Source: Desmodesmus armatus (Eukaryota > Chlorophyta > Chlorophyceae > Sphaeropleales > Scenedesmaceae). From it: 64,000 bases of DNA. How positions within the stretch are numbered: the first letter of the stretch is position 1; every line of letters starts with the position of its first letter. Both the position numbers and the translations under genes were made by a program. Below, in pieces: positions 1-13,200 of this stretch. The notes beneath the pieces are model-generated. The model ran no database searches and was not told the origin of the DNA. It was given only the letters and a program-made list of their open reading frames with translations. The stretch lies in contig VIIQ02000079.1 of the NCBI GenBank assembly GCA_007449985.2, forward strand, positions 186,001 to 250,000, given 5' to 3'.

Positions 1-2708
1 GAAGCTGTTGGAGACGTCCCCAAATCGATCAAGTTTGACATGGCCCCCAAAAGATGCACCTACACCAGTCCGGCAGGGGTTGACTCTGAGGGGGTCGTGT
101 CAAATGTTACACCATACCTGGGGGAGCTCAACATGTATGAACTGGCCGCCAGGCACTGGTTTGCCGGTGTTACTCTGAAGCTCACGTGCAACCTGCAGCA
201 GAATAGGCGGCAAAAGGGGCAAAAGTCCAACCCTGAGGCACTTCCTCCTTGGGTGGAACCCAAAAAGCCTACTCCAGGGATGTCTGTAGGTGCCGGAAAG
301 TCTGCACAGTCCGTTACATAGGCCGAGGCAGCAGCATGTGTGGATATGCTGTGGCCTAACGCCCCGTACGCAGTGCAGAAGGCTCAAGTTCGGCAAGTCA
401 TGCAGTCCAAGGCAGCACGCCACCTGCCAACAGCACCCGTGCCTGCAAAGCTTGAAGGGTCTGGTGCCGGACATGGCTCATACCCACAGCCGGGCGTGGA
501 GGACGAGCCAAACATCGGGCGTTTTGATTTCCAAGCTGTTGCTGTCGTCTATGTAGGCTCCCCAACTGCCACGGGTGTGCTGAGCCCCACTAAGACAGGT
601 GAGCTGCAACATGCCAATGTCCCAAAATTTCTTTTGCAGGAGTGGCAGCCTTTTGCAGGTAGCAGCCAGTGTGCGCTTTGACAGCGTCAGATGCACCGCA
701 GCACGGGGCACGCCTGACAGATGAGTTTGTTTTTGGTGTGATGATACATATGTGTTGAGCTTGCTGTATGTGGTAACCGCATACATAAGACCTAAATTGC
801 AGACAGGCTCAATACATGCAGATTGACAGGCATTGTGCATTGTGTGACGTTCTGGTCATGCGCTCGCAGGGGCTACACTGGTGACAATCAATTCTGCTCA
901 ATTCGTGAATTTAGATGACATGACAAGAGCAGGAGCGGTACGTAGTTTCGGGAGCTTGAAGCTTCATGTGCAAAGCCCATACATGCAATGCAGTTGGCTG
1001 ATAGGCAAACAAAACCTGCACAAGCTTTGCCTGTGTTGCCTCTATAAGCCTTGTATCAAACCAAAGTTACACCTGTGGCTATCATGAAGATGAAGCTCAA
1101 GAGCTCATGCCAGCCATTCACTGATATCGCGGAGGTGGCAGAACACACCAGCAGGAACAAAACACCGAGGATCAAACCAGAGAGTTGCTGAGACTATACG
1201 TTGGAAACCAGCCCCAAATCCCCAAGCATACTATCTTAGTGCACCAGCTTATCATGCCCCCCGCCCTCTTTACCATGCAGGCTGCGCAGCAGTACACACC
1301 CTTTGTGCCATCCTCCCACCAGCCGTTTGTGCGAATTGAGGGCCCTGCCTCATACCCTGAACGAATGGTTGTGACGGGAAAGCTGGTGAGTTGTGTAGGA
1401 GGCTTATTGCTGTGCTCGTGCATGTGGTTGAGCACTACAGTACGCACATCGTGTGGCGTTCAAGCTCTGTGATTCTCATGAGGACAGCCGACTCCGGTGA
1501 TTGGCTTCCACAAAACATGTGTGGCTTCTTGAGTAGAATGACAAGAAGTTTAGTGTGTTTCGATAGTACACTAGAGGCGTAATGCACGCCATGATCATCG
1601 GATGTTCACATAGGTGATGCAGCAGCCACTGACAGGCATACTTGCAAACATTGCCAAATGCATGCTATGCAAAGGTCATGGTAAGGTGCTGCTGCTATCA
1701 TAGTAATGCCCTACCAGCCAAGAGTCTTTTATTAGCGTAAGTCTTGCTACGGCGACCAAACCTGAAGCATACTGCGGTGTTGCGGCTTTTACTGCAAGAG
1801 TTACTGCCACACGCGATGCAATGTCCCCTTCCAACTTGTCTCTGTTTGTGTTGCTGCCAGATGACCCCGAGGTCACAACAGCTTCAAATCCCTTTGTTGC
1901 CCGAGTCAGTGGAGCGGCTTTTTGACACTGGAGTCACAGTTGCACTGCGAAACGGGTATACTCCTGAGACCTTGAAGTTTGACCTGTCCCCATCTGGCGA
2001 TTCTGAAAACAGTTTTGTTGGTTGTGACTACATCAACCCTTGTGGCGACTTTCTTGCCGGCACTCTGAGCGTCGCGCCTCGTCTGGGTCGCTTCACGCTC
2101 GACGAGATCATCGCCAGGGAGTGGCTGCCAGAGTCAGCTGTGCAGGCGGTGTGCAGCATCACCCCTGGGCAAGAGGGACAGCTCTCCGGGGACTGTAAAA
2201 CCGAGACCAAGCTTTGACAGCTGAGGGGTCAAGGCAATGATGGAGGGCAGCCAACCAGATTGGGGATGGCGTTCACAGGGCTCTTCAGGCAGTTTTTGCT
2301 TTGACGTTCCCAGAACGTGGCGTTGTTTGTATCTCACGTTTCCAGAACTTCAAAGTCCACAAAATGGCATGTTTTGTCACCATTTCTCACGTTTCTGCAA
2401 CTTGAACTCTGCAAAAGTCGCATTCTGCAGAACGTCAAAACGTGAGATCTCACGTTTCTGAAGAGCCCTGGCCGTACAGCACGTAACACCTCCCCACAGA
2501 CGCTTCAGAAGTGCCGTGGAGCCTTGAGAATGCGCTGCCGCCCTTGCACTCCGGAGTGCTGAATCCTGACATCAACTTTGTTCGGTTGGTTTGTGGGATC
2601 GATAAGCTGCTGTGTCAGGCCCCCGCCTTGCAAACTTTTCTTGGACAGAAAGCAGGTCGTATGGTGGAATACGGCGGGCTGCTTGGTGATACCCTCAAAT
2701 GGCCATGA
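1..2708 (+). CDS. Unrecognised multi-exon gene, 5' end outside the window
   Basis: The last three exons join cleanly: 1281-1385 (phase 0 out), 1861-2194 (ends GGGACT|gtaaaa, phase 1) and 2500-2708 (stop TGA). Together they give about 215 residues ending in GDTLKWP. An open segment at 1-289 in frame 1 (donor GTAG|gtgccg) and another at 335-598 look like earlier exons. I could not find the exon that restores phase between 598 and 1281, so the 5' half is tentative. No motif, membrane segment or family is recognisable. A second open frame around 1829-1923 competes with the chosen one and could mean a frame error in the T5 run near 1918. The final intron (2195-2499) is occupied by a MITE-like element. 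The gene runs convergent to the minus-strand block that follows. Confidence 0.4.
2276..2470. mobile_element. hAT-like non-autonomous element (MITE), 195 bp
   Basis: The element begins CAGGGCTCTTCAG and ends with the exact reverse complement, CTGAAGAGCCCTG, giving 13-bp terminal inverted repeats of the CAGGG...CCCTG form typical of hAT transposons. The flanking 8-mers are GGCGTTCA (2268-2275) and GCCGTACA (2471-2478), matching at 6 of 8 positions, as expected for an aged 8-bp hAT target-site duplication. Inside, the phrase TCTCACGTTT recurs three times, and an 18-bp perfect palindrome, AACGTGAGATCTCACGTT, lies near the right end. There is no coding capacity. It sits wholly inside the last intron of the gene at 1-2708. 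Superfamily assignment is inferred from termini and TSD length. Confidence 0.6.
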
Positions 2709-5057
2709 TGGCACAAACCCATGGCATGGGCAACAGTGTTGCCTTGCCATTGTTTGTTTGAGATCACCCTTGGCAGTGATTGGGTTAAGGGTTTAGGGTG
2801 ACTGGGCGCAATTACTGGGCCGGCCCTCAAATAACTCAGTTGCAGCGTGCTAAAAGTTGACAGTCAAGCTGTCAGGCTCGCTTGGGCATCAGATTAGGTT
2901 TGTGCAGTGGCTGTCCTGATGCTTCAGATCAACACTCCTGATCTGAGCCCTTGAGTCAAGGGCTTATTGGTGTTGGGGGACATGCTGGCACTCAGAGTGT
3001 CCCGTAGTGCCCAGATTGCATGTAGGGTTTGTTGGGCATCTGCATTCAATGCATGCGCCTGCATAAGGCTGCACGTGTGCCTGAGCACGGCACACGCAAC
3101 AGTCATACAGAGCAGGAGTATCAGGCGAGGCCACCAACTCTTGACTGGCAAGCAAGGACAATAAAGATGTAACCCATTCATTTTGAATGGGTTCTGGGGG
3201 GGAGGTTGTTACAAGTGGATACTTTCACCGCTGAGCGGTACTCTCCACACGGGATGAACTGGGAAGACACACCTGCAAGAAAAACCTGCAGCAAGACCGG
3301 CAAACAAGACCAGCCCCCAAAAAAACACACACCACCAAGGGTTCTGAATGGGTTTGAATGGGTGGGACACTATGGCATAGTGTCTGCAACAGGCACATGT
3401 GCCACGGGTGGCTTTTGTCCTGCGACGGATATGCATCTCAAAAGCTCAGCTGCAGGCATGGAAGGTTCCCAATCAATCAGACAGCCAGCCTGGCACACAG
3501 TCACTCTCACTCTCACACATCTAGCACATCTGACATGTCACTCACTCTATCAAGCCATAAGTGTAACTGGGCATGCATGCCATATGTCTTCTACCAGACA
3601 GGATGCCACAGCAGCCGCAGTTGCGGCAACTGCAATGGTAACAACACAGGCTGGTTTTGGCAGCTAGCTGGTGGATGCATCATCATCACTACACGTGTTG
3701 CCGGCCAGGTCCATTGCGCACTGCTGCGGCAGAGACATGTCGACCTTGGTGCAAGACAAGCTACACACCACCAGGCGACCAGTGACCGAGGACACTAGAG
3801 AGCATGGGCCAGTTACGGCCCTCAAAAGCCAGCAGCACATAAAATAGCCACTGGTGACCCAAGTAAGCTGCTCTGCAGAGTCAGCTGACACATACTATAC
3901 CAGCAACTCAGTCAGACATGACCCCTGGCCCACATGCAGACCATGCTGCCTGGCACGACAAGGTTTCAGCGTGCTGCTGCATCCTGCTGATGTGACGTGT
4001 GACATTGAGTGGTCGCCGAAAAGGCACCCCAGTAGCGCATGGGCGTGTCGGTCAAACGACATCAAAAGTTACACCAGTAGCTATGAAGCTCAAGAGCTCT
4101 TTCAGCATGCTCCGCCAGGAACCACGCAACGCACATGCATGTTCGTGGGCTGCCCCAGAGCCTGCAGATCCCTCGTGACACAAATCTTCCTAGCTCATAG
4201 GCGGTGCCCCCCGCGGTGTTGCGCAACTATAGTAGTAATCCCGGGTAATGCGCAGCCTCAGGGGGGCTGCGGGCTATGTCCAGGGGGGGTGTATGCTATA
4301 GTATGGGAGCCCAACTGAAGGCACAAGCTCGATGTATGCATGATTATTCCAGGCGCCATGCTGCGCTGGCGGCATACAGCACCATAGAACACAGTGTACA
4401 CACAGCACCATAGAACACAGTCCACACTGCCACTGAGATGGCAGCTGCAGACCACGCATGCGCAAACCAACAACTCATCTGCCGCTGTGATTGTCTCATC
4501 CTGTCTAGCCTCATGCGCCGTCTCATCCTGTCTAGCCTCATACGCCGCTCCCTCACACACACTCTCCAGCCTCACAAAGCAGCCGCTGTCCCAACTTCCT
4601 CACTCTGCTGCTTACACCCTGTCGTCAGCATCATTCCCCTTACAGCGTCAAGCCCACACTCCAGACACACAGTAATTGCACTCATGTGCAGAATAAATGC
4701 CAGCTGCAAAGTTTCAGCTCACAGAAGCTGACCACTAAGCCCTTGGCAGCGGCCTTGTGCCTCAAGGCTCAATATGAACGTCTGCCCAGAGTGCATGAAT
4801 GTTGAAAGTATCACTGTGAGGGTCGGATCTACTGCTGCTCACCCTGTCAATCTACCCGCACCTCCATCCCCAAGGGCTCGAAGCGTACTCAACACAGACA
4901 TGTGTTTGCATCTACCGCCCACAGGTCATGCAGGTCTTGTGCTGCTTTCAACACAGAAGCATCTCACAGCAGTTCACACCAGCACACAGCAGTAGCACTC
5001 AGTCTGATGCTGAAATAGGGGCCAGTGGTGTCCAGGAAGCGGGGACTACCTGGAGCT
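2709..5057. other. Intergenic region without a supported gene
   Basis: No exon chain with consistent splice sites was found. The stretch holds a perfect hairpin at 3171-3193, a diverged copy near 4050-4125 of a sequence also present near 1060-1125, and two short direct duplications at 4380-4430 and 4495-4555. TTTAGGG-like bases occur near 2780-2797. The open frames seen here are short and overlap on both strands, as expected of GC-rich non-coding DNA. Confidence 0.5.
3171..3193. repeat. Perfect inverted repeat (10-bp stem, 3-nt loop)
   Basis: AACCCATTCA, then TTT, then TGAATGGGTT. The GAATGGGTT arm recurs twice near 3344-3362, so this may be the end of a degraded repeat element, not a regulatory hairpin. 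Confidence 0.5.
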
Positions 5058-6590
5058 TCAAATAATGCGTTGGAAGTCATGCACAATGCATTGCTCGTCT
5101 GCTGCTGCTGCCGCCTGCACTGCTGCTACTGCTGCCACTGCTGCCGGCTGCTGCTGCGGCAGCTCCACCCCAAACCCCACACTGTACACCCCAGCCATCT
5201 GCGTGTGAAGGTACCGCTTCCAAGTGAGGTCCCCTCCCACAGGAGCCAAAGCACCACCACCACGTGCCCCTGCTGCCTTCTCGCACCCTCCTGCTGCTGC
5301 TGCTCCCTCACCCCCACTGCTGCCACTGCTGCCACTGCTGCCACTCCTTCCACTGCTGCCAGCAGCAGTGCTCCTGTCCTGGATTGACCCTGCCAAGTTA
5401 CCTAGGCCTGAGGGTCCCTCTGGCAGGCGCTCTGTCACCGGCCGCCAGACCAGCAGATACTCCCCAGCCTCTGAAGGGTTCAAAGCAGCTTCCAAAGCAA
5501 GCACAGCCCTGCTTGAAAACACCAGCTGCGTGTCATTCTTGGGGTTGTTCTGCACACTGAAGGCCTCGAGGCCAGCCTGCAGCTTGCGGACCGCCTTCTG
5601 GTGCCCCAGCAGCCGCAGCAGCTTGCTAACAGCCCAGACCTTCCAGCTGAGAAAGTGCCGGGCGAGCTCAACACTTAGGAGGTTTGGCTTGAAGTCGGCG
5701 GGCATGCGAGGCAGCTTGCCGTAGGTCAGCCTAGAGCAGTGCGGGTGTGTTGCGGCAGCAGAGGCAGAACGCAGTAACGGCCGGAGTCAAGGGTGGCCTC
5801 CTGGGTTTGTGATGGAGCCCGCTCCGTGCAGTCCTTGATTCTATTCTTGTCAAGCAAGTGCAATGCATGTTGTTCGTGTTTTTGCAAGGGCCGGTACCGG
5901 TAAGCACTCTTTATTGCCACCTCGACTCTGTAAGGCTGAGGCGCGCATGCTTTGCAAGGGGCTCTCCGCCAAACTGTTGGGGCAGGGAGTGCTCCTGTGC
6001 AATTTCAGGTTCACTGCATGGCAGCAGAGGTGGCTGTCAGCTGTGCTTGCTGCTGCGTCAGCGTGCAAGGCCACCAACCAATCTGCCCCAGTTGAGGGAG
6101 ATTCTTGTTCATACCTGAATGGTGGCGGGTGTGCCTCCAAGATGGGCAGCAGGTAGTTCCAGCCCTCCATCAGTGTGAGGGGGTAGGTACTGCTGGTGGC
6201 GGCATGCACAATCAGCAGCGGCAGGCGCTGGCGCAGCTGCTGTGTGCCAGCCAAACTGTGTGCTGCTGACGCAGTACCTGCGCTGCTGAGATCGTGAGGG
6301 CTGCCGGGGATGCTGCTGCTGTACAGGGGGTTTCGTGCGCAATATGAGACGAGTGAGAGCCAGGATGGACTGTCACTGCCGCTCTCGCTGGGGTTCTTCG
6401 CGACGTTGAGGTCACTGTCGTCCAACACGCACTGCGCGGGGATCATGTCGCTGGCGCCTTCTGTCCGCGGTCTCGGCCTCTGATGTGACGTCTGACTCGC
6501 ACATGGCCGCGATCTTGGCCGCGAACGTGCCGATTTCGCTGCTGCCCAGCGGCTGCTTACAGCGGACACGCTCAGATGCCGACAGGGCAT
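5058..6590 (-). CDS. Hypothetical protein, two exons
   Basis: Exon 1 ends at 6115 (TTCAG|gtatga) and exon 2 runs 5730-5058 after a ctctag acceptor; the join preserves phase. The start is uncertain: in-frame ATGs lie at 6773, 6590 and 6446. I use 6590 because the residues after it (Arg/Ser/Ala-rich, few acidic) resemble an organelle leader, giving about 382 residues. The centre (LPLLIVHAATSS..., then LPRMPADFKPNLLSVELARH) has well-mixed composition and a coding look. The C-terminal third carries Ser-Gly, Ala-Gly and Ala-Ala low-complexity tracts encoded by CAG/CTG-type repeats. No family or catalytic motif is recognised. It lies 659 bp downstream of the DUF5054 gene on the same strand. Confidence 0.5.
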
Positions 6591-7248
6591 GCGGTTTGCG
6601 GTTTGTACAGAACTGTGCTGCGACAATATCAGACCGATCACGGGATGGAGTAAATTTGGCAGAGGTTTTTCCTGCGTATGTCCTCCTGGACGCACTGTCT
6701 CTGCTGCCCTGACACCGTCCGGTCCAACCCATGTCGTAGTGTTCGTGGGTGGTCGGGACGTTTGTGCTTGCACGTGCTATGATCAATGCAGAAGGATGTG
6801 GTACACTTGCCAGAATGTGAGACATAATATGAGTACACCATGATGGTGATCAACTGTACTTGATCAACAGTGTTTCGAAATTACGAGGGCCGTCCATCTT
6901 GGGTCACCTTTTGCAACCAATGGTACCTGGGGATGTTGTAAGCATGTACATGTGACCCAATTGCCAACACTTAGCGTGAGTACGATCTTGCAATTGGCTA
7001 CACATGGAAGTAGCGTGCACAATATCATGCGAAGGGGTCAAATCTTGTATACACACGCCTCTCCCTGAGGCGCCCATATGACCATGTGGTGAAGCATGGC
7101 AGCAACCAAGCTAGTTGGATAAGAACCAAGCCAGTAACAAACCTTGGATGGCATAATACAAAGTGATGCTGAAACAATGAAGTTGCAACAGTTGCAACGG
7201 TTGCAACGAGACTACCACAACTGCCTGTACGGACAAGGGGATCACCAA
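6591..7248. other. Short intergenic or 5'-flanking region
   Basis: This holds the possible longer 5' end of the hypothetical gene (in-frame ATG at 6773) and the 3' flank of the DUF5054 gene. A small run of TTGCAACGG-type repeats lies at 7183-7208. No independent gene is seen. Confidence 0.4.
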
Positions 7249-10200
7249 TCAACCCAAACTGTCTTTGTCTGCGTTCAATGTAAAGCGGAATGCCATGCTG
7301 GCATCGGATGGCATGAATGGCACCCACATAGCATAATTGGTGCCCCTGCACAAGCAGAAACAAACACGATTTAGGGCACTCAGATGAGCATCATGTACGA
7401 GAGCACTTCTTCTTTGTATGAAAACTTCAAGTTCGATGTCTACGCTTCACTGCTCAACGACGATTAATGGATCTACATCGTCCTGTGTCAACAACAACAT
7501 TAGCGTGCAGGGTGGCACGCTAAACCCTGCATGTCAACTTGTCTTGTTGCAATAAAAATGCACAAGGTTCATCCCAATGGGCCAAACTATGCGTAAGCGG
7601 GTGTCCTTACAAGCAACACCTACCAAATGTTGTTGACGGGGTTGAATGAAACCCCTTCAGCCATGTCAGGACCTTCACATGGGTTGGGCAAGGGGTTGGG
7701 TGCCCCAACATTCACCAATGGCACATCGACGCTGCTTATGTGCAGTTGTTCATTCTCCTTGGCACTCCTTACAGACACACCCATGTTGATTGCGTGGAGT
7801 GAGTGACTGCCGTTCAGCACCAACTGCACCAAACACCAGCAAACAACAACTGGTTACGCCATGTGTGTACATGGGCATGTGCTTGGCACACTAAGCACAA
7901 GTTGCCCGGGCTGCAAGAGCGCTCACTGCTATGTCCCAACGCATTTCAAAAACACAATCCAACCGTGAAAGGCCTTGGTACCCCCAAGGGTGCTGGTGTG
8001 GCTGCAGATGCCGGTGCTCAGGTTCGAAGGCAACAGTTGCAATGTAGAAAGATCTGGCAGGGGGCCCAAGAAGGGCGTGCACAAGAAATGGGGTGCGGCA
8101 ATTTCAACGCGTCTTACCTCTGAGGGGTTGATGGCCGCATCGAGCTTGTGCATCAGCCATGTGTGGTGAGCCACAGCACCCCTTGCTGGTTTGAACCTCA
8201 ACCACAAAGCCTCAGGGAGGCGAGTGGCTGTTTTGTTCTGCCACACCAATGTGACCTGTAGTTGCTCCGAGTTGGCTGGGGAGGCTAGCACAAGCCAGGC
8301 CCTTGCTGGTGCCCCTGCATGCTTCACAAGCCGGTGTGGGAATTGGAGCTGCAGAGTGACGTGCAGGGCACCATCCTGGGAAGACTGGTCGTACACCTCC
8401 ACCAAGCGGGGCTGTAAGACACCAAGAAATATATGCAAATTGAGTGTCAGCGTAAAGTACACAAGATGGGGCACACCAAGGGTGAGTGGACTTTCAGGAA
8501 GCAAGGGCGCACACATGTGCTGCAGCACTGTGACAAGAGCTTTTCTGTTTGCGCTGTGGCAGGGGGAGCACTTCATATTGCAGCTGCAGGAGCACTTGTA
8601 GACACATATGGCAACATCTACATGTTCACTGCTGTGTATAGGCCTCAAGCTGCCAACAGCACCAGCAACCCCCACCTTTGCCACATCTGACATGTTGATA
8701 CTGGCGGACATGTTGTTCTTGCCAAAGTCCCCAACCCACACAGGGTAGATGTACGCGTAGTGCTCCCACACAGGGTCATAGTCCTGTAGACTGTATACGT
8801 TGTACTGAAGCTGCGCGAACGCTGAAGAGCCGCACCTGCATCCTGCACTGTGCTGCGATGGTGGCGAAGCCTTGAATGTTGGTTGTGCAGCTTCTGTGGT
8901 GGCACCGTGAAAGGCATCAAACGATAGGAGCTTCCTGAACAAAGATGTGGCTGCAGCGCTGTCCCTCTTTGGCTGGGCATCCGCTGTTATTGCTGTCGCT
9001 GTAGCTACAATACTCCTGGTGTGCTGTGCTTCATCCCCCACTGCAAAGTCTGCTTGTGCTGCAGCAACATCAGGGGCTGGCAACCAGGCGGCTAGGCTGG
9101 TGCTGCGGCGGTGCCACCATACCATCACCTGCAGCAGCCAAGAGCTGCCCCCTGTCGAATGCTGTTGCTCGTCGTCATCAATTGCTGCCATGGCCTGCTC
9201 TTGCTGACAGCTGCACTCCTTGCCACCTGTCGCGCCTCCTGCCCAATCGTTCCCTAGTCGTGCCGCCTCACCCTCGCCGTACACGCGCTGTAGCCGTGTC
9301 AGTCCACCTGCACAACATAGGCAAGTCAATCATGTAAACAAACACATAATCAGGTGGCGGGAAACATGCTGCGGCGCCAACGAAAGGCCCCAACACCACA
9401 TCATCATGACGGCTCACATCAGTACAACAAAGTGGACAAGGACGCGCAGAAAACCTGCAGAGCCTGGCAAGACGAGCCTCGAGCAATCAGTGACCTTTTC
9501 GTGCACCTGCGGTGGGGGGTTGCAGCTGTTGATGTTGCGTGTTGGAAAACATGACTTCCACCTTCTGTGCATGCGTTGTTCATGTTGGGCGAAAGACAGG
9601 CTGCTCACCTGTCGTCTGGTCCACTTGCAGCAGCCAGTGCTTGCTGCAAAACAACAAGTCACCACCTGTGGAAGCTTGCAAGCCCAACATCTCAGCACAG
9701 CGAGCTGTTTGACGTGCACCAGCAAAGCGCCCGCCTTCGTGATCCTGCTCACTGTCTGCTGCTGCAGCAGCTGCTGCTTCTTGACTGGCGCCCGTTGCTG
9801 CTGCTACTGCTGCTGCTGCTGCTGCAACGTCGCCAGCAATCGCATAGTCGTGAGCCAACAGCGGGCGAGCTCCTGCAGCTGTTAGCTGCTCAGGGCTGAT
9901 GCCACTAGCTGCTTGGCGTGCAGCCCTGTCTGCTGCCACCGCCTTGACAATGGGGTGCTGATGGGGCAGAGCCTGCAGGCAAGTATACATACGATACATC
10001 AGCGGCAGCTTGCACTTGTCGGCTGCAGGCAGCGCTGAATGTCCCAGCGCTGGCTGCAGCACACACTACTCGACTTGCATCCAAGCGTACTCTAAACTGC
10101 TTGCAAGCACACAGGAGGTTTGACAAGCCGCACATGTCTGCACATGTACGGCAGGCACACATGAAAGTTACAGTACGTCCAGTACGCTAGATGACCTGTG

Positions 10201-13200
10201 TCGAGTTTGAACCAGGCAGCACGACCACTGGGCATCAAGCATGCATCGCCCACATCAGGACAGAGTTATCCACCCGCAGCCATCGCACCTCAAGGGCCCA
10301 GTCAATATAGCGCCTCTGCCTGCGCCAAGACTCAACAGACAGTGCCAGCCCCGGGTGTGCGTCCTCACCCTCTTGTAGGTGTTGGTGCAGCCATGCATTG
10401 GTGTAGTTGGAGAAGTCGCCAAAGTACTGATTGAAGGAGATGCCCCTGCAAGCAGGAAACAGGAGCACACACACAGACCAACAGAGGCTGATTATTAAAG
10501 CCGGCACACCTTGCGTGCTAGCAGCAAAGGTCATTACTTTGTGCAGGTACTGTTGGTCTGGTTTGAGGTCTATTTAGTGCGCATGGCTGCACCCAGGCCT
10601 TCCAGGCACTGGAACATCATGCAAACCATCAATCCTCAGAAACCTCTGTATTGCGCAGCGTGACCACGTGGAGTTCAAAGCGCAGGGAAAACCCTCACGC
10701 CCATCTTCACCAAAAGCCACCGTGAAAACACTAGCCAATGGAATATTGAAATCGGCTCAGGACCGGTTCGCCTGCAATGACGTCATGCCGCAAGCTGCAG
10801 CCTGCTTGCCCTTACCAGGTGTGTTCAGGGATCTTGAGCAGCAGCCGGCTGAAGTTGTGGAAGGCTGGGCCCTGCGGGGTGCAGGAAGCAGGTACCAGTA
10901 CGGCCAGTCAGCACTGCTCGGCGACGACACACGTCCGTGCATGCACCATACAACCCCATGTGGGCACCAAGCCTCTCAAGCAGAGGCGTGTTACACGTGA
11001 GGCGACGTCAAACCACCAAGCCCTGCTGTAGTCCACAACATGGCAGCCGTGTTGGTTCAGGGATGCCACAAGACAAGACCAGCTCTGGGCGTGACAAGGC
11101 TCAACCTCAGCTGCCCCAAAATGAAAATCTGCCAATCACTGCCGAGTGACCAACATCGTGTTCAAAGCTCAACGTATCCACGTACCGTAGAATCGCAGTG
11201 TGGTGCTGCCTCACACTCCCGCCGCGCCCGCAGGACAGCCCTGTAGTCAGCCATGCGGCCTGGGTCTGAGGCTATGCCGTGGATCCAGGTGTCACCCACC
11301 TCACCTGCAGGCAGCACAACAGCAGCAGCATGACACCATACAGCACACACAGCACACAGCACACATGGCTACTGAGGATATCTCCCCCAACCTGCTAATG
11401 TACAACAGCCCCAGCCTTCGCCAGTGGGCGCTTGACAGGTAGCAGGCTACTCCTCACTCATGCAGCCTTGCCCTAGGAGGCCGCGTACGCCGGCATGGCT
11501 GGCAGCTGCAGCACCCGCAGGCTCTGCCAAGCAACGCCCTGCCGATACTACCCATGCGGCCACATCACCACCGTGCACACACTCCTATTTCAGGCCTGCG
11601 CTTGTTGTTTTCTCCGCTACCAATGTAACAAATAGGGTACCAGGATGTTACCAGGATCGTTTTCGGGCCTATGCAGCGTCCCGCTACACGCACCTGTCAC
11701 CACAGGCAGAGTGAGGCCGCCTGCTGCTAGTGCTTGTGTGAGCCCCTCTAGGTAGGCCTCCAGGGAGCTGGCCTGCACGGTGGCACCCGGCCACTGCTGA
11801 CGCACATGCTCAAACATAGCCAGCACCTGACTGGCATTTGTTGGTGGGCCTGCATATCAGACCCCACAGAAATGCACGCATGGCAGACATGGTGAGGCCC
11901 AACCGACACATGAGAAAGGTCATAGATGAGCTGGTGCATCAGCCAGCGCAACCAGACTGCGCTGAGGCACTCTCGAGAGTGCAGGTTGCGTAGTGCACTG
12001 CATCTCCAGACAGCAGGCAGCCCAAGGGGAGTTCTGTTGATTTACTGCACCAGCTCCTTGCAGTGCCTCTGACACGTCCATTACCTTGGTGCCACTAGAG
12101 GAACGCAACACAACTACGAGAGGGTCAAACAGTTTGCACAGACAAGGTTCTCTTCACTCTGTCCTGTCTCTGCTCTGTCACTCTTTCATCCCACTCACCC
12201 AGGTTGTCATCACCCCAGCTGGAGCACAGCACATGCTTGAGGCCCTTGGCACTGATGCAGTCCCTGTGGCTGTCAACATGCAACCCGTCACGACGCACAC
12301 CAGCATAGCCACCTGCCACAACAACAGCACCAGCAGCAGCAGCAGCAACAGCAGCGGCAGAAGTGTCTGTGGCACTGGCCCTTCAGGCACAGGCTCTCTG
12401 GCGGAACAACAGAACCCTACGCACTATGACTGATCGTTGACGTTATTGTAACGCACCAACACCCTCCAGTGGCAGCAGTGTATGCCGCTCCTGTCCTCGT
12501 GTTGTGCCGCACCACACCCCTCTGCTTGCATGCAGCAACAGCAGCCATGTAGGGCGGTTGATACTATACGCCTGCATGAGCTGCAGTGCAGTGCACGCTG
12601 CGCTGGCAGTGTGTCTGGATGGACTCATTTCCAGCGTATTGAGTCGCCCCAGTTGCAGGCATGATGTGGCGGACTGAGCAGCATTCAGCTAACACACCTG
12701 GGTTTAGGGTTTAGGGGCTAAACCCTAAACCCTAAACCTTAAACCCTAAACCCTCCCCACGCACCTGGGTGCACCATATACAGCAGCTGTGAACCCGTCT
12801 GCTGGTCCAGCCAGATGAACGGAGTTGTCTGCAGCAGGTGCATCAGATGGCAGGCAGGAAGGGTATGTATGTGCCCACAGTGGGTGAGAATGTCCTTCAG
12901 GTCAACCTTGACATTATCAGCGGGAAGCCTCCAGCAACCATGCGGCATTGGGTAGTTGACTGACTGCAGCTACCCCTTCCCCTCCCATCATGCCATGAGA
13001 CACAGCATTCCTATGCCTGGTGCCTCAAGCTGAAGACTATGCTCCTTGCTGCCTCAAGCTGTAGACTATGCTCCAATCTGCTCACACCCTCTGTCCTGTT
13101 GTGATGTTTTCCAACATACTGAACACTGCACATGCCTCAAACAAGGCCAAGCCAGCCGGGTGTGTGCTGGTAGGTGCAGTCACTGGCCCACCTTGGGCAC

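Noticed and set aside
5100..5370. Independent plus-strand genes rich in Cys, Leu or Ser
   Set aside because: They are antisense frames of the CAG/CTG-rich second exon of the minus-strand hypothetical gene.
7929..9329. A single 466-codon minus-strand gene
   Set aside because: The frame stays open through two exons and the intron between them. Family matches and splice sites show it is exons 14-15 of the GH38-like gene.
12700..12754. A true chromosome end
   Set aside because: Coding exons of one gene lie in order on both sides, and the repeats are inverted relative to each other.
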